64,000 bases of DNA, from positions 248,001-312,000 of the forward strand of contig NZ_CABFMD010000011.1 of the NCBI RefSeq assembly GCF_901875555.1, read 5' to 3'. This DNA comes from Streptococcus parasanguinis (lineage in GTDB: Bacteria > Bacillota > Bacilli > Lactobacillales > Streptococcaceae). Positions 8,463 to 18,482 of the stretch are shown in pieces. A model generated the notes under the pieces. That model was not told where the DNA came from. It did not search any database and was given only the letters and a program-made list of their open reading frames with translations. How positions within the stretch are numbered: position 1 is the stretch's first letter; every line of letters begins with the position of its first letter. Position numbers and translations under genes: made by a program.

Positions 8463-9222
8463 ATTAGAGTTTGCCAAACAAATCGTATTAGAGGCTGGAG
8501 AGTATATCCGGCAGCATCTCAATGATTCGTTGAAAATCATGAGAAAGACAGGGCCAACTGATTTGGTAACCCAGATGGACCAGCAGGTCCAAAAGGATTT
8601 GGTTGAAAAGATCACCCGTCGTTACCCAATGGATCAGATTTTTGCGGAGGAAGATGGCCTTCGCTCGCCCATTTCAGAAGGTTCTGTTTGGGTGATTGAT
8701 CCGATCGATGGTACCAATAATTTCGTAGCCCAAAAAGAAGATTTTGCTGTGATGGTGGCTTACTTTGAAGAGGGCCATGGTCAATTTGGCCTGATTTATG
8801 ATGTGATGCGCGATCAGCTTTTTTATGGTGGCGGTGAGTTTCCAATATACCGTAATGAGGTTGAACTGAAGCCCTTTGCGGACCAGCCTTTGGAAAACTT
8901 TATGATTGCTTCAAATGTCGGTATGCTTGAGAAAAATGACTGGGGCATGGCTGATCTTGGGATGAAATGCCTCGGGATTCGGGTCTATGGAAGTGCGGGT
9001 ATTAGTTTTTCAAAAATTCTCTCAGGTGGCATACTAGCGTATTTTAGCTATATTTGGCCATGGGACTATGCAGCCGCAGCGATCATGGGCGAACGCTTAG
9101 GCTATACCGTTTTGAATCTCAATGGAGATCAGCCAAATTACCAAACCCTTGAGCCCATCATGATGGTGCCAAAGGCCAAGTTGTCTGAAATCCAGACCTA
9201 TCTGAAGAAGGGGAGAAAGTAG
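8452..9222 (+). CDS. Inositol monophosphatase family protein
   Basis: This Mg-dependent sugar or nucleotide phosphatase of the IMPase/FIG superfamily carries the three metal-site motifs: [18 protein letters not shown] (D-P-I-D-G-T) and [16 protein letters not shown] start it at a TTG (8452) preceded by AGGAAGG, giving 256 residues that begin [12 protein letters not shown], the usual family length. A GTG at 8407 lies further upstream without a good ribosome site. It overlaps the UPF0223 gene by 11 bases and abuts the rRNA methylase gene. Substrate unknown; inositol phosphate, fructose bisphosphate and 3'-phosphoadenosine phosphates are all possible. Confidence 0.85.
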   Translation: MKNKLEFAKQIVLEAGEYIRQHLNDSLKIMRKTGPTDLVTQMDQQVQKDLVEKITRRYPMDQIFAEEDGLRSPISEGSVWVIDPIDGTNNFVAQKEDFAVMVAYFEEGHGQFGLIYDVMRDQLFYGGGEFPIYRNEVELKPFADQPLENFMIASNVGMLEKNDWGMADLGMKCLGIRVYGSAGISFSKILSGGILAYFSYIWPWDYAAAAIMGERLGYTVLNLNGDQPNYQTLEPIMMVPKAKLSEIQTYLKKGRK

Positions 9223-10527
9223 ATGAATTTTCCCAATGGCTTTAAAGAAAAATACCAGCATCTTCTAGGTGAGGATGCTGCTGCTTTTTTTGCGACCTTT
9301 GAGCAAGAGGCAGTAGCAGCCTTTCGCATCAATCCCTTAAAAGAAAATCAAAAAGCCTTTTCGGACCCCATTCCCAATACCCCTTGGGGCCATTATGGAA
9401 AGGTGTCTGGTAAATCGATCGAGCATGCGACAGGCTTGGTCTATTCGCAAGAGCCAGCAGCTCAGATAGTGGCGCAAGTAGCTCAGCCAAAGCCTGGAAT
9501 GAAGGTACTTGACTTAGCCGCAGCACCTGGTGGTAAGACGACGCAACTTTTGTCTTATTTGGATAATCAGGGACTCTTGGTCTCCAATGAAATCCACAAG
9601 GGACGCTCGAAAATTCTCGTAGAGAATGTCGAACGCTTTGGTGCGCGAAATGTACTGGTGACCAATGAGTCTGCCGATCGTCTGACAAAAGTTTTCTCAG
9701 GCTTTTTTGATCTGATTGTATTAGATGCCCCTTGTTCGGGTGAGGGGATGTTTCGTAAGCAACCAGACGCTATGGACTATTGGTCTGTCGAATATCCTCG
9801 AGAGTGTAGTCTTCTTCAAAGAGAAATTCTGGAAGATGCCCTTAAGATGTTGGTCCAAGGTGGTTCCTTGGTTTATTCAACCTGTACTTGGGCTCCAGAG
9901 GAAAATGAAGAAATTGTATCCTGGCTTTTGGAAAACTATGATCTGGAGCTGGAAACGATCGAGAAGATCAATGGTATGGCAGAAGGCATTGACTATCCAG
10001 AAACCGCGCGTATGTATCCTCATCGCTTTAAAGGGGAGGGCCAATTTGTCGCTAAGTTTCGTTATCTTGGTGAGAATCGAGCTGCGAAACTTCCTTCTAA
10101 GAAAGACCAATTAACTGCTGAACAAAAGAAATGGTGGCAAGATTTTGCCAAAAAACACCTATTCATTACACTCGATGGAGTGCTAGAAACTTTTGGAGAA
10201 GAGCTCTATCTGGTGCCGAAAGGTTTGCCAGATCTTCGAAAAGTAAAAATTGCCCGCAATGGCTTGCACCTCGGAACCTTCAAAAAAAATCGATTTGAAC
10301 CTAGTTTTGCCCTTGGTCTAGCTCTGAAACCGAGTGAAGTCAAAGAGACCGTTTCGATCACGCCTGAGGACTTTGTTCATTATGTGGCGGGAGAGACAGT
10401 TCAATTGAAGGAAACGCATCCAAATGGATGGTACCAGGTCCTTGTCGAAGGCAATGGTTTGGGCTTTGCAAAAGTGACCGGGCAAACCCTGAAAAATTTC
10501 TATCCAAAGGGGCTTCGTTTTAGGTAA
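9223..10527 (+). CDS. RsmF-like 16S rRNA m5C methyltransferase
   Basis: This NOL1/NOP2/Sun-family RNA cytosine-5 methyltransferase has 434 residues. The SAM-binding motif is VLDLAAAPGGKTTQLLS (~residues 95-112), followed by motif IV LDAPCSGEGMFRK with the first catalytic Cys and motif VI YSTCTWAPEENE with the second. The C-terminal ~140 residues form the extension seen in streptococcal RsmF-type proteins, probably for RNA binding. It starts directly after the IMPase-like gene. The exact target base is inferred from family, not visible. Confidence 0.88.
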   Translation: MNFPNGFKEKYQHLLGEDAAAFFATFEQEAVAAFRINPLKENQKAFSDPIPNTPWGHYGKVSGKSIEHATGLVYSQEPAAQIVAQVAQPKPGMKVLDLAAAPGGKTTQLLSYLDNQGLLVSNEIHKGRSKILVENVERFGARNVLVTNESADRLTKVFSGFFDLIVLDAPCSGEGMFRKQPDAMDYWSVEYPRECSLLQREILEDALKMLVQGGSLVYSTCTWAPEENEEIVSWLLENYDLELETIEKINGMAEGIDYPETARMYPHRFKGEGQFVAKFRYLGENRAAKLPSKKDQLTAEQKKWWQDFAKKHLFITLDGVLETFGEELYLVPKGLPDLRKVKIARNGLHLGTFKKNRFEPSFALGLALKPSEVKETVSITPEDFVHYVAGETVQLKETHPNGWYQVLVEGNGLGFAKVTGQTLKNFYPKGLRFR

Positions 10528-10633
10528 AATGCTGGGCAAAGACCCCGTTCTATGATATAGTGGAAGTACAGTTTTTTTTGAAAAAACTTGTCAAAATCAT
10601 AAGTGAAATAGTGAAATATCAAGGAGACATGAT

Positions 10634-11500
10634 TTGAAAAAGTCTAAAAAGCTGATCCTAGGACTAGCGACGATCGCATTAGCAGGAAGTTTATCTGCTT
10701 GTGCTTCTTGGATCAACCGAGGAGAATCCATCACTGCTGTTGGATCCACTGCCTTGCAACCCTTGGTTGAAGGAGTGGTAGATCGCTACATTGAAGAACA
10801 TCCTGGTAAGATTGTGAATGTACAAGGAGGAGGTTCTGGTACAGGACTTTCACAAGTTCAATCAGGTGCTGTGGACATCGGAAATAGTGACCTGTTTGCA
10901 GAGGAAAAGTCTGGGATCGATGCCTCTAGTCTGGTCGATCATCAGGTAGCCGTAGCAGGGACAGCCATCATTGCCAATAAAAATATCTCGGTCGACAATC
11001 TGACAGCGGAGCAATTGCGAAAGATCTTTACGGGTGAATATACCAACTGGAAGCAATTGGGTGGTCCAGATCTTGAGATCACGATTGTGAACCGTGCCGT
11101 AGGTTCTGGTAGCCGGGCTGTCTTTGATGCTATTATCATGGATGGCAAACAACCCAAGCAGGCCCAAGAGCAAGACTCTAATGGAATGGTAAAAAACATC
11201 GTTTCTCAAACTCCAGGAGCCATCTCTTATTTGGCCTTTACCTACCTAGATAGCAGTGTCAAAACTATGAAGCTCAATGGTTACCAACCCACCAAAGAAA
11301 ATGTCATCAGCAACAAATGGCCGATCTGGTCCTACGAACACATGTATACGAAAGGGAAACCCAATGAGTTGTCTAAAAAATTCATTGACTACATGATGAC
11401 CGATGAGGTTCAGCAAAAGGTTGTTGGCAAGATGGGCTATATCCCGATCAATGACATGAAAGTCACCCGTGATTTAAAAGGGAATGTGACAAAAAAATAA
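10634..11500 (+). CDS. pstS: Phosphate ABC transporter substrate-binding lipoprotein PstS
   Basis: This high-affinity phosphate receptor is anchored outside the membrane. The signal peptide ends in a lipobox LSAC, with the lipidated Cys near residue 23. The mature protein has the phosphate-binding signatures [32 protein letters not shown] and GSGSRAVFD. Translation starts at TTG (10634), 7 bases after AAGGAG; the nearer ATG at 10629 hits a stop after two codons. It heads the pst operon. A TATAGT about 75 bases upstream and two AGTGAAA repeats at 10602-10617 are possible promoter or regulator sites. Confidence 0.94.
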   Translation: MKKSKKLILGLATIALAGSLSACASWINRGESITAVGSTALQPLVEGVVDRYIEEHPGKIVNVQGGGSGTGLSQVQSGAVDIGNSDLFAEEKSGIDASSLVDHQVAVAGTAIIANKNISVDNLTAEQLRKIFTGEYTNWKQLGGPDLEITIVNRAVGSGSRAVFDAIIMDGKQPKQAQEQDSNGMVKNIVSQTPGAISYLAFTYLDSSVKTMKLNGYQPTKENVISNKWPIWSYEHMYTKGKPNELSKKFIDYMMTDEVQQKVVGKMGYIPINDMKVTRDLKGNVTKK

Positions 11501-11516
11501 AAGAATTAGGTAAAAA

Positions 11517-12428
11517 ATGAACGAAGTAGCAAAAAAAATGCTGACGAAATCAAAAAACTCCCGCCTAGAAAAATTTGGGAAAACCATTACCTTTCTATGT
11601 ATGAGTTTGATTGTTGTCGTCGTTGCCATGATTTTGATTTTCGTGGCCCAAAAAGGTTTATCGACTTTCTTTGTCAATAAAGTCAATATCTTTAGTTTTC
11701 TATTTGGGAGTACTTGGAATCCTGCTGCAAAGGAATTTGGAGCCCTACCCATGATTCTAGGTTCCTTTATTGTAACCTTGCTTTCTGCCCTCTTGGCAAC
11801 GCCGTTTGCCATTGGTGCAGCAGTTTTCATGACAGAAGTCTCCCCTAAAGGGGCTCGTTTCTTGCAACCAGCGATTGAGCTTTTGGTGGGAATTCCTTCC
11901 GTTGTTTATGGATTCATTGGTCTTCAAGTGGTCGTCCCATTTACGCGTAGTCTCTTTGGAGGGACTGGTTTTGGGATCCTCTCAGGGGTCTTTGTCCTCT
12001 TTGTTATGATCCTACCAACTGTTACCTTTATGACGACCGATAGCCTCCGAGCTGTACCCCGTCATTACCGTGAAGCTAGTATGGCCATGGGAGCGACCCG
12101 CTGGCAAACCATTTGGCATGTCACGCTCAAGGCAGCCCGCTCTGGAATCTTTACAGCAGTTGTCTTTGGAATGGCGCGTGCCTTTGGGGAAGCCTTGGCT
12201 ATCCAGATGGTAGTCGGAAACTCTGCAGTGGTGCCAACCTCGCTCACAACACCAGCTTCTACCCTCACCTCTATTTTGACCATGGGAATCGGAAATACCG
12301 TCATGGGTACGGTCAATAACAATGTTCTTTGGTCACTCGCCTTGGTATTGCTCCTCATGAGTCTTGCCTTTAACAGTGTGATTAAACTGATTACGAAAGA
12401 AAGAGGTAAGAAGAACTATGCACGCTAA
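11517..12428 (+). CDS. pstC: Phosphate ABC transporter permease PstC
   Basis: This 303-residue inner-membrane permease has about six transmembrane segments. The conserved cytoplasmic EAA-type coupling loop is HYREASMAMGATRWQTIWHV, and FGMARAFGEALAIQMVVGNS is a PstC signature. A Lys/Arg-rich N-terminus precedes the first membrane helix (FLCMSLIVVVVAMILIF). It lies 16 bases after pstS and overlaps pstA by 11 bases, so the permease subunits are translated together. Confidence 0.93.
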   Translation: MNEVAKKMLTKSKNSRLEKFGKTITFLCMSLIVVVVAMILIFVAQKGLSTFFVNKVNIFSFLFGSTWNPAAKEFGALPMILGSFIVTLLSALLATPFAIGAAVFMTEVSPKGARFLQPAIELLVGIPSVVYGFIGLQVVVPFTRSLFGGTGFGILSGVFVLFVMILPTVTFMTTDSLRAVPRHYREASMAMGATRWQTIWHVTLKAARSGIFTAVVFGMARAFGEALAIQMVVGNSAVVPTSLTTPASTLTSILTMGIGNTVMGTVNNNVLWSLALVLLLMSLAFNSVIKLITKERGKKNYAR

Positions 12429-13302
12429 ACGAATGGATAAAATTGCAACAGGAGTACTGTATGCTATTTCAGGGATCATCGTTGCGATTCTTGCCTCATT
12501 GATCCTTTATATCTTGGTCCGTGGCTTGCCCCATGTATCCTGGCACTTCTTGACTGGGAAATCCTCTTCTTATCAAGCAGGAGGAGGGATCGGAATTCAA
12601 TTGTATAATTCCTTTTTCCTCTTAGTCATTACCTTGGTGATTTCCTTCCCACTTTCTCTTGGGGCTGGGATTTACCTTTCTGAGTACGCTAAAAAGGGGC
12701 ACTTGACCAATTTGGTTCGTACCTGTATTGAGATCTTGTCTTCCTTGCCATCTGTTGTTGTAGGTCTCTTTGGTTACTTGGTCTTTGTTGTCCAGTTCAA
12801 ATATGGATTTTCGATCATTTCAGGGGCCTTGGCCTTGACCGTCTTTAACTTGCCACAGATGACCCGCAATATCGAAGATAGCTTGCAGCACGTCCACCAT
12901 ACCCAGCGTGAAGCAGGTCTTGCCCTAGGCTTGTCTCGCTGGGAAACGGTGATTCATGTCGTGGTACCGGAGGCTCTTCCAAGCATTATTACTGGGGTCG
13001 TTTTGGCATCAGGACGGATCTTTGGGGAAGCCGCTGCCTTGATCTATACAGCAGGTCAGTCAGCTCCAGCGCTTGACTGGTCTAACTGGAATATCTTTAG
13101 TGTGACCAGTCCGATTTCGATCTTCCGTCAGGCTGAAACCTTGGCCGTCCATATCTGGAAGGTCAACAGTGAAGGAACCATTCCAGACTCGATCGAAGTC
13201 TCAGCTGGTTCTGCCGCCGTTCTTTTGATCTTTATCTTGATCTTTAACTTTGGAGCACGCAAACTCGGAAGTTACCTCCATAAAAAACTAACATCTGCTT
13301 AA
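12418..13302 (+). CDS. pstA: Phosphate ABC transporter permease PstA
   Basis: This is the second permease subunit, 294 residues and about six membrane helices. The coupling loop HTQREAGLALGLSRWETVIHV and the following GVVLASGRIFGEAAALIYTAG identify PstA. It overlaps the end of pstC and is followed 10 bases later by the first ATPase gene, with AAAGGAG before that start. Confidence 0.93.
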   Translation: MHAKRMDKIATGVLYAISGIIVAILASLILYILVRGLPHVSWHFLTGKSSSYQAGGGIGIQLYNSFFLLVITLVISFPLSLGAGIYLSEYAKKGHLTNLVRTCIEILSSLPSVVVGLFGYLVFVVQFKYGFSIISGALALTVFNLPQMTRNIEDSLQHVHHTQREAGLALGLSRWETVIHVVVPEALPSIITGVVLASGRIFGEAAALIYTAGQSAPALDWSNWNIFSVTSPISIFRQAETLAVHIWKVNSEGTIPDSIEVSAGSAAVLLIFILIFNFGARKLGSYLHKKLTSA

Positions 13303-13312
13303 AGGAGAAGAA

Positions 13313-14116
13313 ATGTCAAAATACAATTGGGATGAGCGACACATCATTACTTTTCCTGAAGAAAAGGTGGTCCTATCGACCAAAGATTTGCATGTCTATT
13401 ATGGAACGAACGAGTCCATTAAAGGCGTCGACATGCAGTTTGAAAAGAATAAGATTACAGCCTTGATCGGTCCTTCAGGATCTGGGAAATCAACCTACCT
13501 TCGTAGTTTGAACCGGATGAATGATACCATCGATATTGCGCGTGTTACGGGTGAAATCTGGTATGAAGGAATCGATGTCAATCGTCCGGATATCAATGTT
13601 TATGAAATGCGCAAGCATATTGGGATGGTTTTCCAACGGCCCAATCCTTTTGCCAAATCAATATACAAAAATATCACCTTCCCGCATGAACGTGCTGGGG
13701 TGAAAGACAAGAAGGTCTTGGATGAATTGGTTGAAACATCCTTGAAACAGGCTGCTTTATGGGATCAGGTAAAAGATGATCTCCATAAATCTGCCTTAAC
13801 CCTTTCAGGTGGTCAGCAGCAGCGACTCTGTATTGCGCGTGCCATCTCTGTGAAGCCAGACATCTTACTGATGGACGAACCTGCTTCAGCCTTAGACCCC
13901 ATCGCAACAGCGCAATTGGAAGAAACCATGCTTGAGTTGAAAAAAGATTATACCATTGTCATTGTGACCCACAGCATGCAACAAGCAGCCCGTGCTAGTG
14001 ATTATACCGGTTTCTTTTATCTTGGAAACCTCATCGAGTACGATAAGACCTCGAATATTTTCCAAAATGCGAAATTGCAATCGACCAACGATTATGTATC
14101 TGGTCACTTTGGATAA
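13313..14116 (+). CDS. pstB: Phosphate ABC transporter ATPase PstB (first copy)
   Basis: This ATPase drives PstCA. It shows Walker [11 protein letters not shown]-loop VFQRPNPF, signature [14 protein letters not shown], Walker B ILLMDEPASALDP and H-loop VTHSMQQAARASD. It is 267 residues, with a ~20-residue N-terminal extension ahead of the usual PstB start. Streptococci commonly carry two tandem pstB genes; this copy has a fully canonical active site, including the switch histidine. Confidence 0.93.
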   Translation: MSKYNWDERHIITFPEEKVVLSTKDLHVYYGTNESIKGVDMQFEKNKITALIGPSGSGKSTYLRSLNRMNDTIDIARVTGEIWYEGIDVNRPDINVYEMRKHIGMVFQRPNPFAKSIYKNITFPHERAGVKDKKVLDELVETSLKQAALWDQVKDDLHKSALTLSGGQQQRLCIARAISVKPDILLMDEPASALDPIATAQLEETMLELKKDYTIVIVTHSMQQAARASDYTGFFYLGNLIEYDKTSNIFQNAKLQSTNDYVSGHFG

Positions 14117-14145
14117 AGTAGAATGACAACAAAAAGGAAAATAGA

Positions 14146-14904
14146 ATGACAGAACCAATTTTGCAAGTCAAGGACTTGTCGGTTTATTACAATAAAAAGA
14201 AGGCTTTGAATAGTGTCTCTTTGGATTTTGCTCCAAAGGAGATTACAGCCTTGATTGGTCCTTCAGGATCAGGGAAATCTACCCTTTTAAAAGCCATTAA
14301 CCGCATGGGGGACCTGAACCATGAGGTCACCACCACAGGAACCATCCTCTATAATGGACATAATATCTATGGACCTCGTACCGATACGGTCGAATTGCGC
14401 AAGGAAATCGGAATGGTCTTCCAACAGCCCAATCCCTTCCCAATGTCCATTTATGATAATGTGACCTATGGCTTGATGATTAATGGGGTCAAGGATAAGG
14501 CTGTCTTAGATGAGGCAGTTGAAACCTCATTGAAACGCGCTTCCATCTGGGATGAAGTCAAGGATCGACTGCATGATTCAGCGATCGGACTTTCCGGTGG
14601 TCAGCAACAGCGGGTCTGTGTGGCGCGGGTTCTTGCGACTAGTCCAAAGATTATTCTTTTGGATGAACCAACTTCAGCGCTGGACCCGATTTCAGCTGGT
14701 AAGATCGAAGAAACCTTGTATGGACTAAAAGATCGCTACACCATGCTCTTGGTGACACGCTCCATGCAGCAAGCGAGTCGGATTTCTGATAAAACAGCCT
14801 TTTTCTTGGATGGCGATTTGATTGAGTACAATGATACCAATGAAATGTTCATGAACCCAGCTAAGAAAGAAACAGAGGACTATGTCTCTGGTAAATTTGG
14901 ATAG
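14146..14904 (+). CDS. pstB: Phosphate ABC transporter ATPase PstB (second copy)
   Basis: This tandem paralogue of the preceding ATPase has 252 residues. Walker A (GPSGSGKST), the Q-loop [15 protein letters not shown], the signature [14 protein letters not shown] and Walker B ([13 protein letters not shown]) are intact. The switch histidine is replaced by arginine ([15 protein letters not shown]). The two copies may form a heterodimer in which one H-loop is degenerate, or they may be used under different conditions; both ideas are inference. It starts 29 bases after the first copy and is followed by phoU. Confidence 0.93.
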   Translation: MTEPILQVKDLSVYYNKKKALNSVSLDFAPKEITALIGPSGSGKSTLLKAINRMGDLNHEVTTTGTILYNGHNIYGPRTDTVELRKEIGMVFQQPNPFPMSIYDNVTYGLMINGVKDKAVLDEAVETSLKRASIWDEVKDRLHDSAIGLSGGQQQRVCVARVLATSPKIILLDEPTSALDPISAGKIEETLYGLKDRYTMLLVTRSMQQASRISDKTAFFLDGDLIEYNDTNEMFMNPAKKETEDYVSGKFG

Positions 14905-14917
14905 GAAGAAAAAGAAA

Positions 14918-15571
14918 ATGTTACGAATTCAATTTGAAGAAGATTTAGAAAAGTTGCATAACCAGTTTTATGCAATGGGAAACGAAGTGTTGAGCCAGAT
15001 CAACCGTACAGTAAGAGCTTTTGTCACACATGACCGTGAATTGGCCCGTCAAGTCATCGAAGACGATGCCAAGATCAATGATTTTGAAGTGAAGTTAGAG
15101 CGCAAATCCTTTGAGATCATTGCCCTCCAACAGCCAGTGTCACAAGACCTTCGCGTAGTCATGACCGTCTTAAAAGCGGTCTCTGACCTAGAGCGGATGG
15201 GTGACCACGCAGTATCAATTGCCAAGGCAACGATTCGCATGAAAGGTGAAGTGCGCATCAAATCTGTTGAGGAAGAAATCAGCAAGATGGGGCGTGAGGT
15301 CAAAGACTTTGTAGAAGCGACCCTTGATGTCTACCTCAAAGGTGATGTCGATTTGGCCTATGAAGTTGCGACACGAGACGAAGTCATCAACCATTACTTC
15401 GATAGTATCCAAGAATTAGCAACAGAAGAAATTCGCAAAAATCCTGAGTCTATCGTAACCGGTCGTGATTACTTCCAAGTGATCAACTTCTTGGAACGTA
15501 TCGGAGATTATGCAAAAAACATCTGTGAGTGGGTGGTTTACTTTGAAACAGGTAAAATTATCGAAATGTAA
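14918..15571 (+). CDS. phoU: Phosphate signalling protein PhoU
   Basis: This is a two-repeat all-helical PhoU of 217 residues. Each repeat carries the metal-binding E/DxxxD-type pattern, visible as LERMGDHAVSIAKATI (~residues 80-95) and LERIGDYAKNICEWVVYF near the C-terminus. It links Pst activity to the phosphate-sensing kinase and dampens uptake. I use the ATG at 14918 behind AGGAAG; an in-frame upstream start would overlap pstB without need. It is the last gene of the pst operon. Confidence 0.93.
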   Translation: MLRIQFEEDLEKLHNQFYAMGNEVLSQINRTVRAFVTHDRELARQVIEDDAKINDFEVKLERKSFEIIALQQPVSQDLRVVMTVLKAVSDLERMGDHAVSIAKATIRMKGEVRIKSVEEEISKMGREVKDFVEATLDVYLKGDVDLAYEVATRDEVINHYFDSIQELATEEIRKNPESIVTGRDYFQVINFLERIGDYAKNICEWVVYFETGKIIEM

Positions 15572-15699
15572 GATCATAGAGTCTTTTCGATATCAGGCAG
15601 GCATTGTCATGCTTGTCTTTTCTTTTATCCCGACTTTGTGATAAAATAGTCCTATTAGGGCTTTTGATAGGAAAGCATCGAAATAAAAAGGAGGAAATT

Positions 15700-18243
15700 A
15701 TGCAAGCAGTTGCACATTTTGTAGAAACATTCGTTCCAGAACATTATGACGTGTTTTTGGATTTAAGTCGTAAAACTAAGACCTTTAGTGGTCGTGTGGT
15801 GATCACAGGTCAAGCCAAGGCGGACAAGATCTCGCTTCACCAAAAGGATTTGACCATCGAAACAGTAGAAGTAGCCGGTCAAGCCCGTCCCTTTACGGTA
15901 GATGATGCCAATGAAGCGGTTTACGTAGAATTAGTGGAAGCTGGTCAAGTAACAGTTACCTTGACTTATTCAGGTAAGATCACTGACAATATGACTGGGA
16001 TTTACCCATCTTACTACAGCATTGATGGCGTGAAGAAGGAAGTCCTCTCTACCCAGTTTGAGAGCCACTTTGCGCGTGAAGCTTTTCCAAGTGTGGACGA
16101 GCCTGAAGCCAAAGCAACGTTCGATCTGTCTTTGAAATTTGACCAAGAAGAAGGTGAAATTGCCCTCTCAAATATGCCTGAAATCGATGTGGAAAACCGC
16201 AAAGAAACAGGTATCTGGAAATTTGCTACGACTCCACGGATGTCTTCTTACCTCCTTGCCTTTGCTGCTGGGGATCTTCAAGGTGTGACTGCCAAAACAA
16301 AAAATGGCACTCTCGTAGGTATCTACTCAACCAAGGCCCATCCTTTGAAAAACTTAGAATTTTCATTGGATATTGCCGTTCGTGTCATCGAATTTTATGA
16401 AGACTACTATGGCGTTAAGTACCCAATTCCTCAATCTCTTCACGTGGCGCTTCCAGACTTCTCTTCTGGAGCCATGGAAAACTGGGGCTTGGTGACGTAC
16501 CGTGAAGTTTACCTCCTGGTCGATGAAAACTCAACGGCAGTTAGCCGTCAACAAGTCGCTCTTGTAGTCGCTCACGAATTGGCTCACCAATGGTTCGGTA
16601 ACCTCGTTACGATGAAGTGGTGGGATGACCTCTGGTTGAACGAAAGTTTTGCCAACATGATGGAATATGTCTCTGTCAATGCTATCGAGCCAAGCTGGAA
16701 TATCTTTGAAGACTTCCAGACTACTGGTGTGCCATTGGCCTTGAAACGCGATGCAACCGATGGGGTGCAATCGGTCCATGTGGAAGTTAAACACCCGGAC
16801 GAAATCAATACTCTTTTTGACCCAGCCATCGTCTACGCGAAAGGTAGCCGTCTCATGCATATGCTCCGTCGTTGGTTAGGTGATGACGCATTCCGTAAAG
16901 GACTCAAAGCTTACTTTGAAAAACACCAATACGGCAATACCATCGGTCGTGACCTTTGGAATGCCCTAGGTGATGCATCTGGCCGTGATGTAGCTGCATT
17001 CATGGATTCTTGGTTGGAACAACCGGGTTATCCAGTCCTTTCAGCAGTGGTAGAAAATGATACCTTGAAGATCAGCCAAAAACAATTCTTCATTGGGGAA
17101 CATGAAGATCAAGGCCGTAAATGGGTTGTGCCATTGAACAGCAACTGGTCTGGTATTCCAGATACACTTGAAACAGAAACCCTTGAAATTCCAGGTTATG
17201 CTGCCCTTGCTGCTGCAAATAAAGAACCTCTTCGTTTCAATACGGAAAATACAGCCCACTACATTACTGATTACCAAGGAGAGCTCTTGGATGCGATTGT
17301 AGACAACATGGCTTCCTTGGATAACACCAGCAAGCTTCAAGTTGTACAAGAGCGCCGTCTCCTAGCAGAAAGTGGTGTCATCTCGTATGCAAGCCTCTTG
17401 CCAGTTATCGAGAAATTAACGCAAGAAAGTTCTTATTTGGTTGTATCTGCGGTTTCATCCATTCTTCAAGGTCTCAGCCTCTTTGTGGATGAAGGGACTG
17501 AAGTCGAAGCAGCCTATAAAGCCTTGTTGGTAACCTTTAACCAATTCAACTTTGAACGCCTTGGTTTTGAACCAAAAGCTGGAGAAGCCGATGAGGATGA
17601 AATGGTTCGTCAATTGGTGATTGCCAATATGATCAAGGGGGATGATGCAGAAGCAAGCGCCAAAGCAAGCGAAATCTATGCAGCCCATGCAGACAATATT
17701 AGCAAGCTTCCAGCAGCCATTCGTTTGCAAATCTTGATTAACCAAATCAAACACCATGAAAGCAAAGAATTGACTGATTTGTACTTGACGACTTATGCCC
17801 AAGCGACAGATGGCAACTTCAAGCGTCAATTGTCTACAGCTTTGGCTTATACAACCAATGCAGACACAGTTGAAAAGATTTTGACAGAGTGGAAGAACAA
17901 AGATGTTGTGAAACCACAAGACTTGGCAATGAGTTGGTATTTCACTTTCTTACATCATGACTTCACCCAAGAATCTGCCTGGACTTGGGCGCGTGAAAAT
18001 TGGGAATGGGTCAAAGCAGCTCTTGGCGGAGACATGAGCTTTGACAAGTTTGTCATCTACCCAGCCAATACCTTTAAAACAGCAGATCGCTTAGCAGAAT
18101 TCAAAGCTTTCTTTGAACCACAATTGTCTGATATGGCTATCAGCCGAAACATCAGCATGGGAATCAAGGAAATCGCAGCACGTGTGGATTTGATCCAACG
18201 GGAAAAAGCAGCAGTAGAAGCAGCAATTCTTGCGACGAAATAA
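15700..18243 (+). CDS. pepN: Aminopeptidase N (M1 family lysyl aminopeptidase)
   Basis: This cytosolic zinc metallopeptidase removes N-terminal residues from peptides. The exopeptidase motif GAMENW is at residues 257-262, the zinc site HELAHQWFGN at 292-301, with the third ligand in WLNESFANMMEY. An ERAP1-like C-terminal domain fills the second half. The start ATG at 15700 sits behind AAGGAGG and gives 847 residues, the family norm; upstream in-frame starts lie in the promoter region. In pneumococcus I recall pepN directly before ciaRH; here about 5.5 kb of other genes intervene. Confidence 0.95.
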   Translation: MQAVAHFVETFVPEHYDVFLDLSRKTKTFSGRVVITGQAKADKISLHQKDLTIETVEVAGQARPFTVDDANEAVYVELVEAGQVTVTLTYSGKITDNMTGIYPSYYSIDGVKKEVLSTQFESHFAREAFPSVDEPEAKATFDLSLKFDQEEGEIALSNMPEIDVENRKETGIWKFATTPRMSSYLLAFAAGDLQGVTAKTKNGTLVGIYSTKAHPLKNLEFSLDIAVRVIEFYEDYYGVKYPIPQSLHVALPDFSSGAMENWGLVTYREVYLLVDENSTAVSRQQVALVVAHELAHQWFGNLVTMKWWDDLWLNESFANMMEYVSVNAIEPSWNIFEDFQTTGVPLALKRDATDGVQSVHVEVKHPDEINTLFDPAIVYAKGSRLMHMLRRWLGDDAFRKGLKAYFEKHQYGNTIGRDLWNALGDASGRDVAAFMDSWLEQPGYPVLSAVVENDTLKISQKQFFIGEHEDQGRKWVVPLNSNWSGIPDTLETETLEIPGYAALAAANKEPLRFNTENTAHYITDYQGELLDAIVDNMASLDNTSKLQVVQERRLLAESGVISYASLLPVIEKLTQESSYLVVSAVSSILQGLSLFVDEGTEVEAAYKALLVTFNQFNFERLGFEPKAGEADEDEMVRQLVIANMIKGDDAEASAKASEIYAAHADNISKLPAAIRLQILINQIKHHESKELTDLYLTTYAQATDGNFKRQLSTALAYTTNADTVEKILTEWKNKDVVKPQDLAMSWYFTFLHHDFTQESAWTWARENWEWVKAALGGDMSFDKFVIYPANTFKTADRLAEFKAFFEPQLSDMAISRNISMGIKEIAARVDLIQREKAAVEAAILATK

Positions 18244-18249
18244 ATTTAT

Positions 18250-18440
18250 AAAAGATGAGAGTGGGACAGAAATCGGTCATTCGTTAGAATTCGATTTCGT
18301 CGTCCCACCTCCGCACAGTTGAGTAGGGCTGTAAAAGCTGATGAAATCAGCTTAGTAGAGCCCACTCAACCACTGCGTCTTGCTCGACAATCCAAAAACA
18401 AAAGATGAGGCTAGGACTTTTGTCCCAGCCTCATCTTTTG
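18250..18440 (-). repeat. Palindromic intergenic repeat, copy 2 (inverted)
   Basis: This is the inverse orientation of copy 1. The outer inverted ends extend to AAAAGATGAG/CTCATCTTTT. The distal part (18400-18440) forms a very strong hairpin, AGATGAGGCTAGGAC paired with GTCCCAGCCTCATCT, followed by TTTTGTTTTT, and so acts as an intrinsic terminator for pepN. The interior dyad (AGTAGGGCT...AGCCCACT) and GCTGATGAAATCAGC hairpin are as in copy 1. Confidence 0.85.
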
Positions 18441-18482
18441 TTTTTCAATGAATCATCTGTATTGGATATCGAAGGAGAAGGA

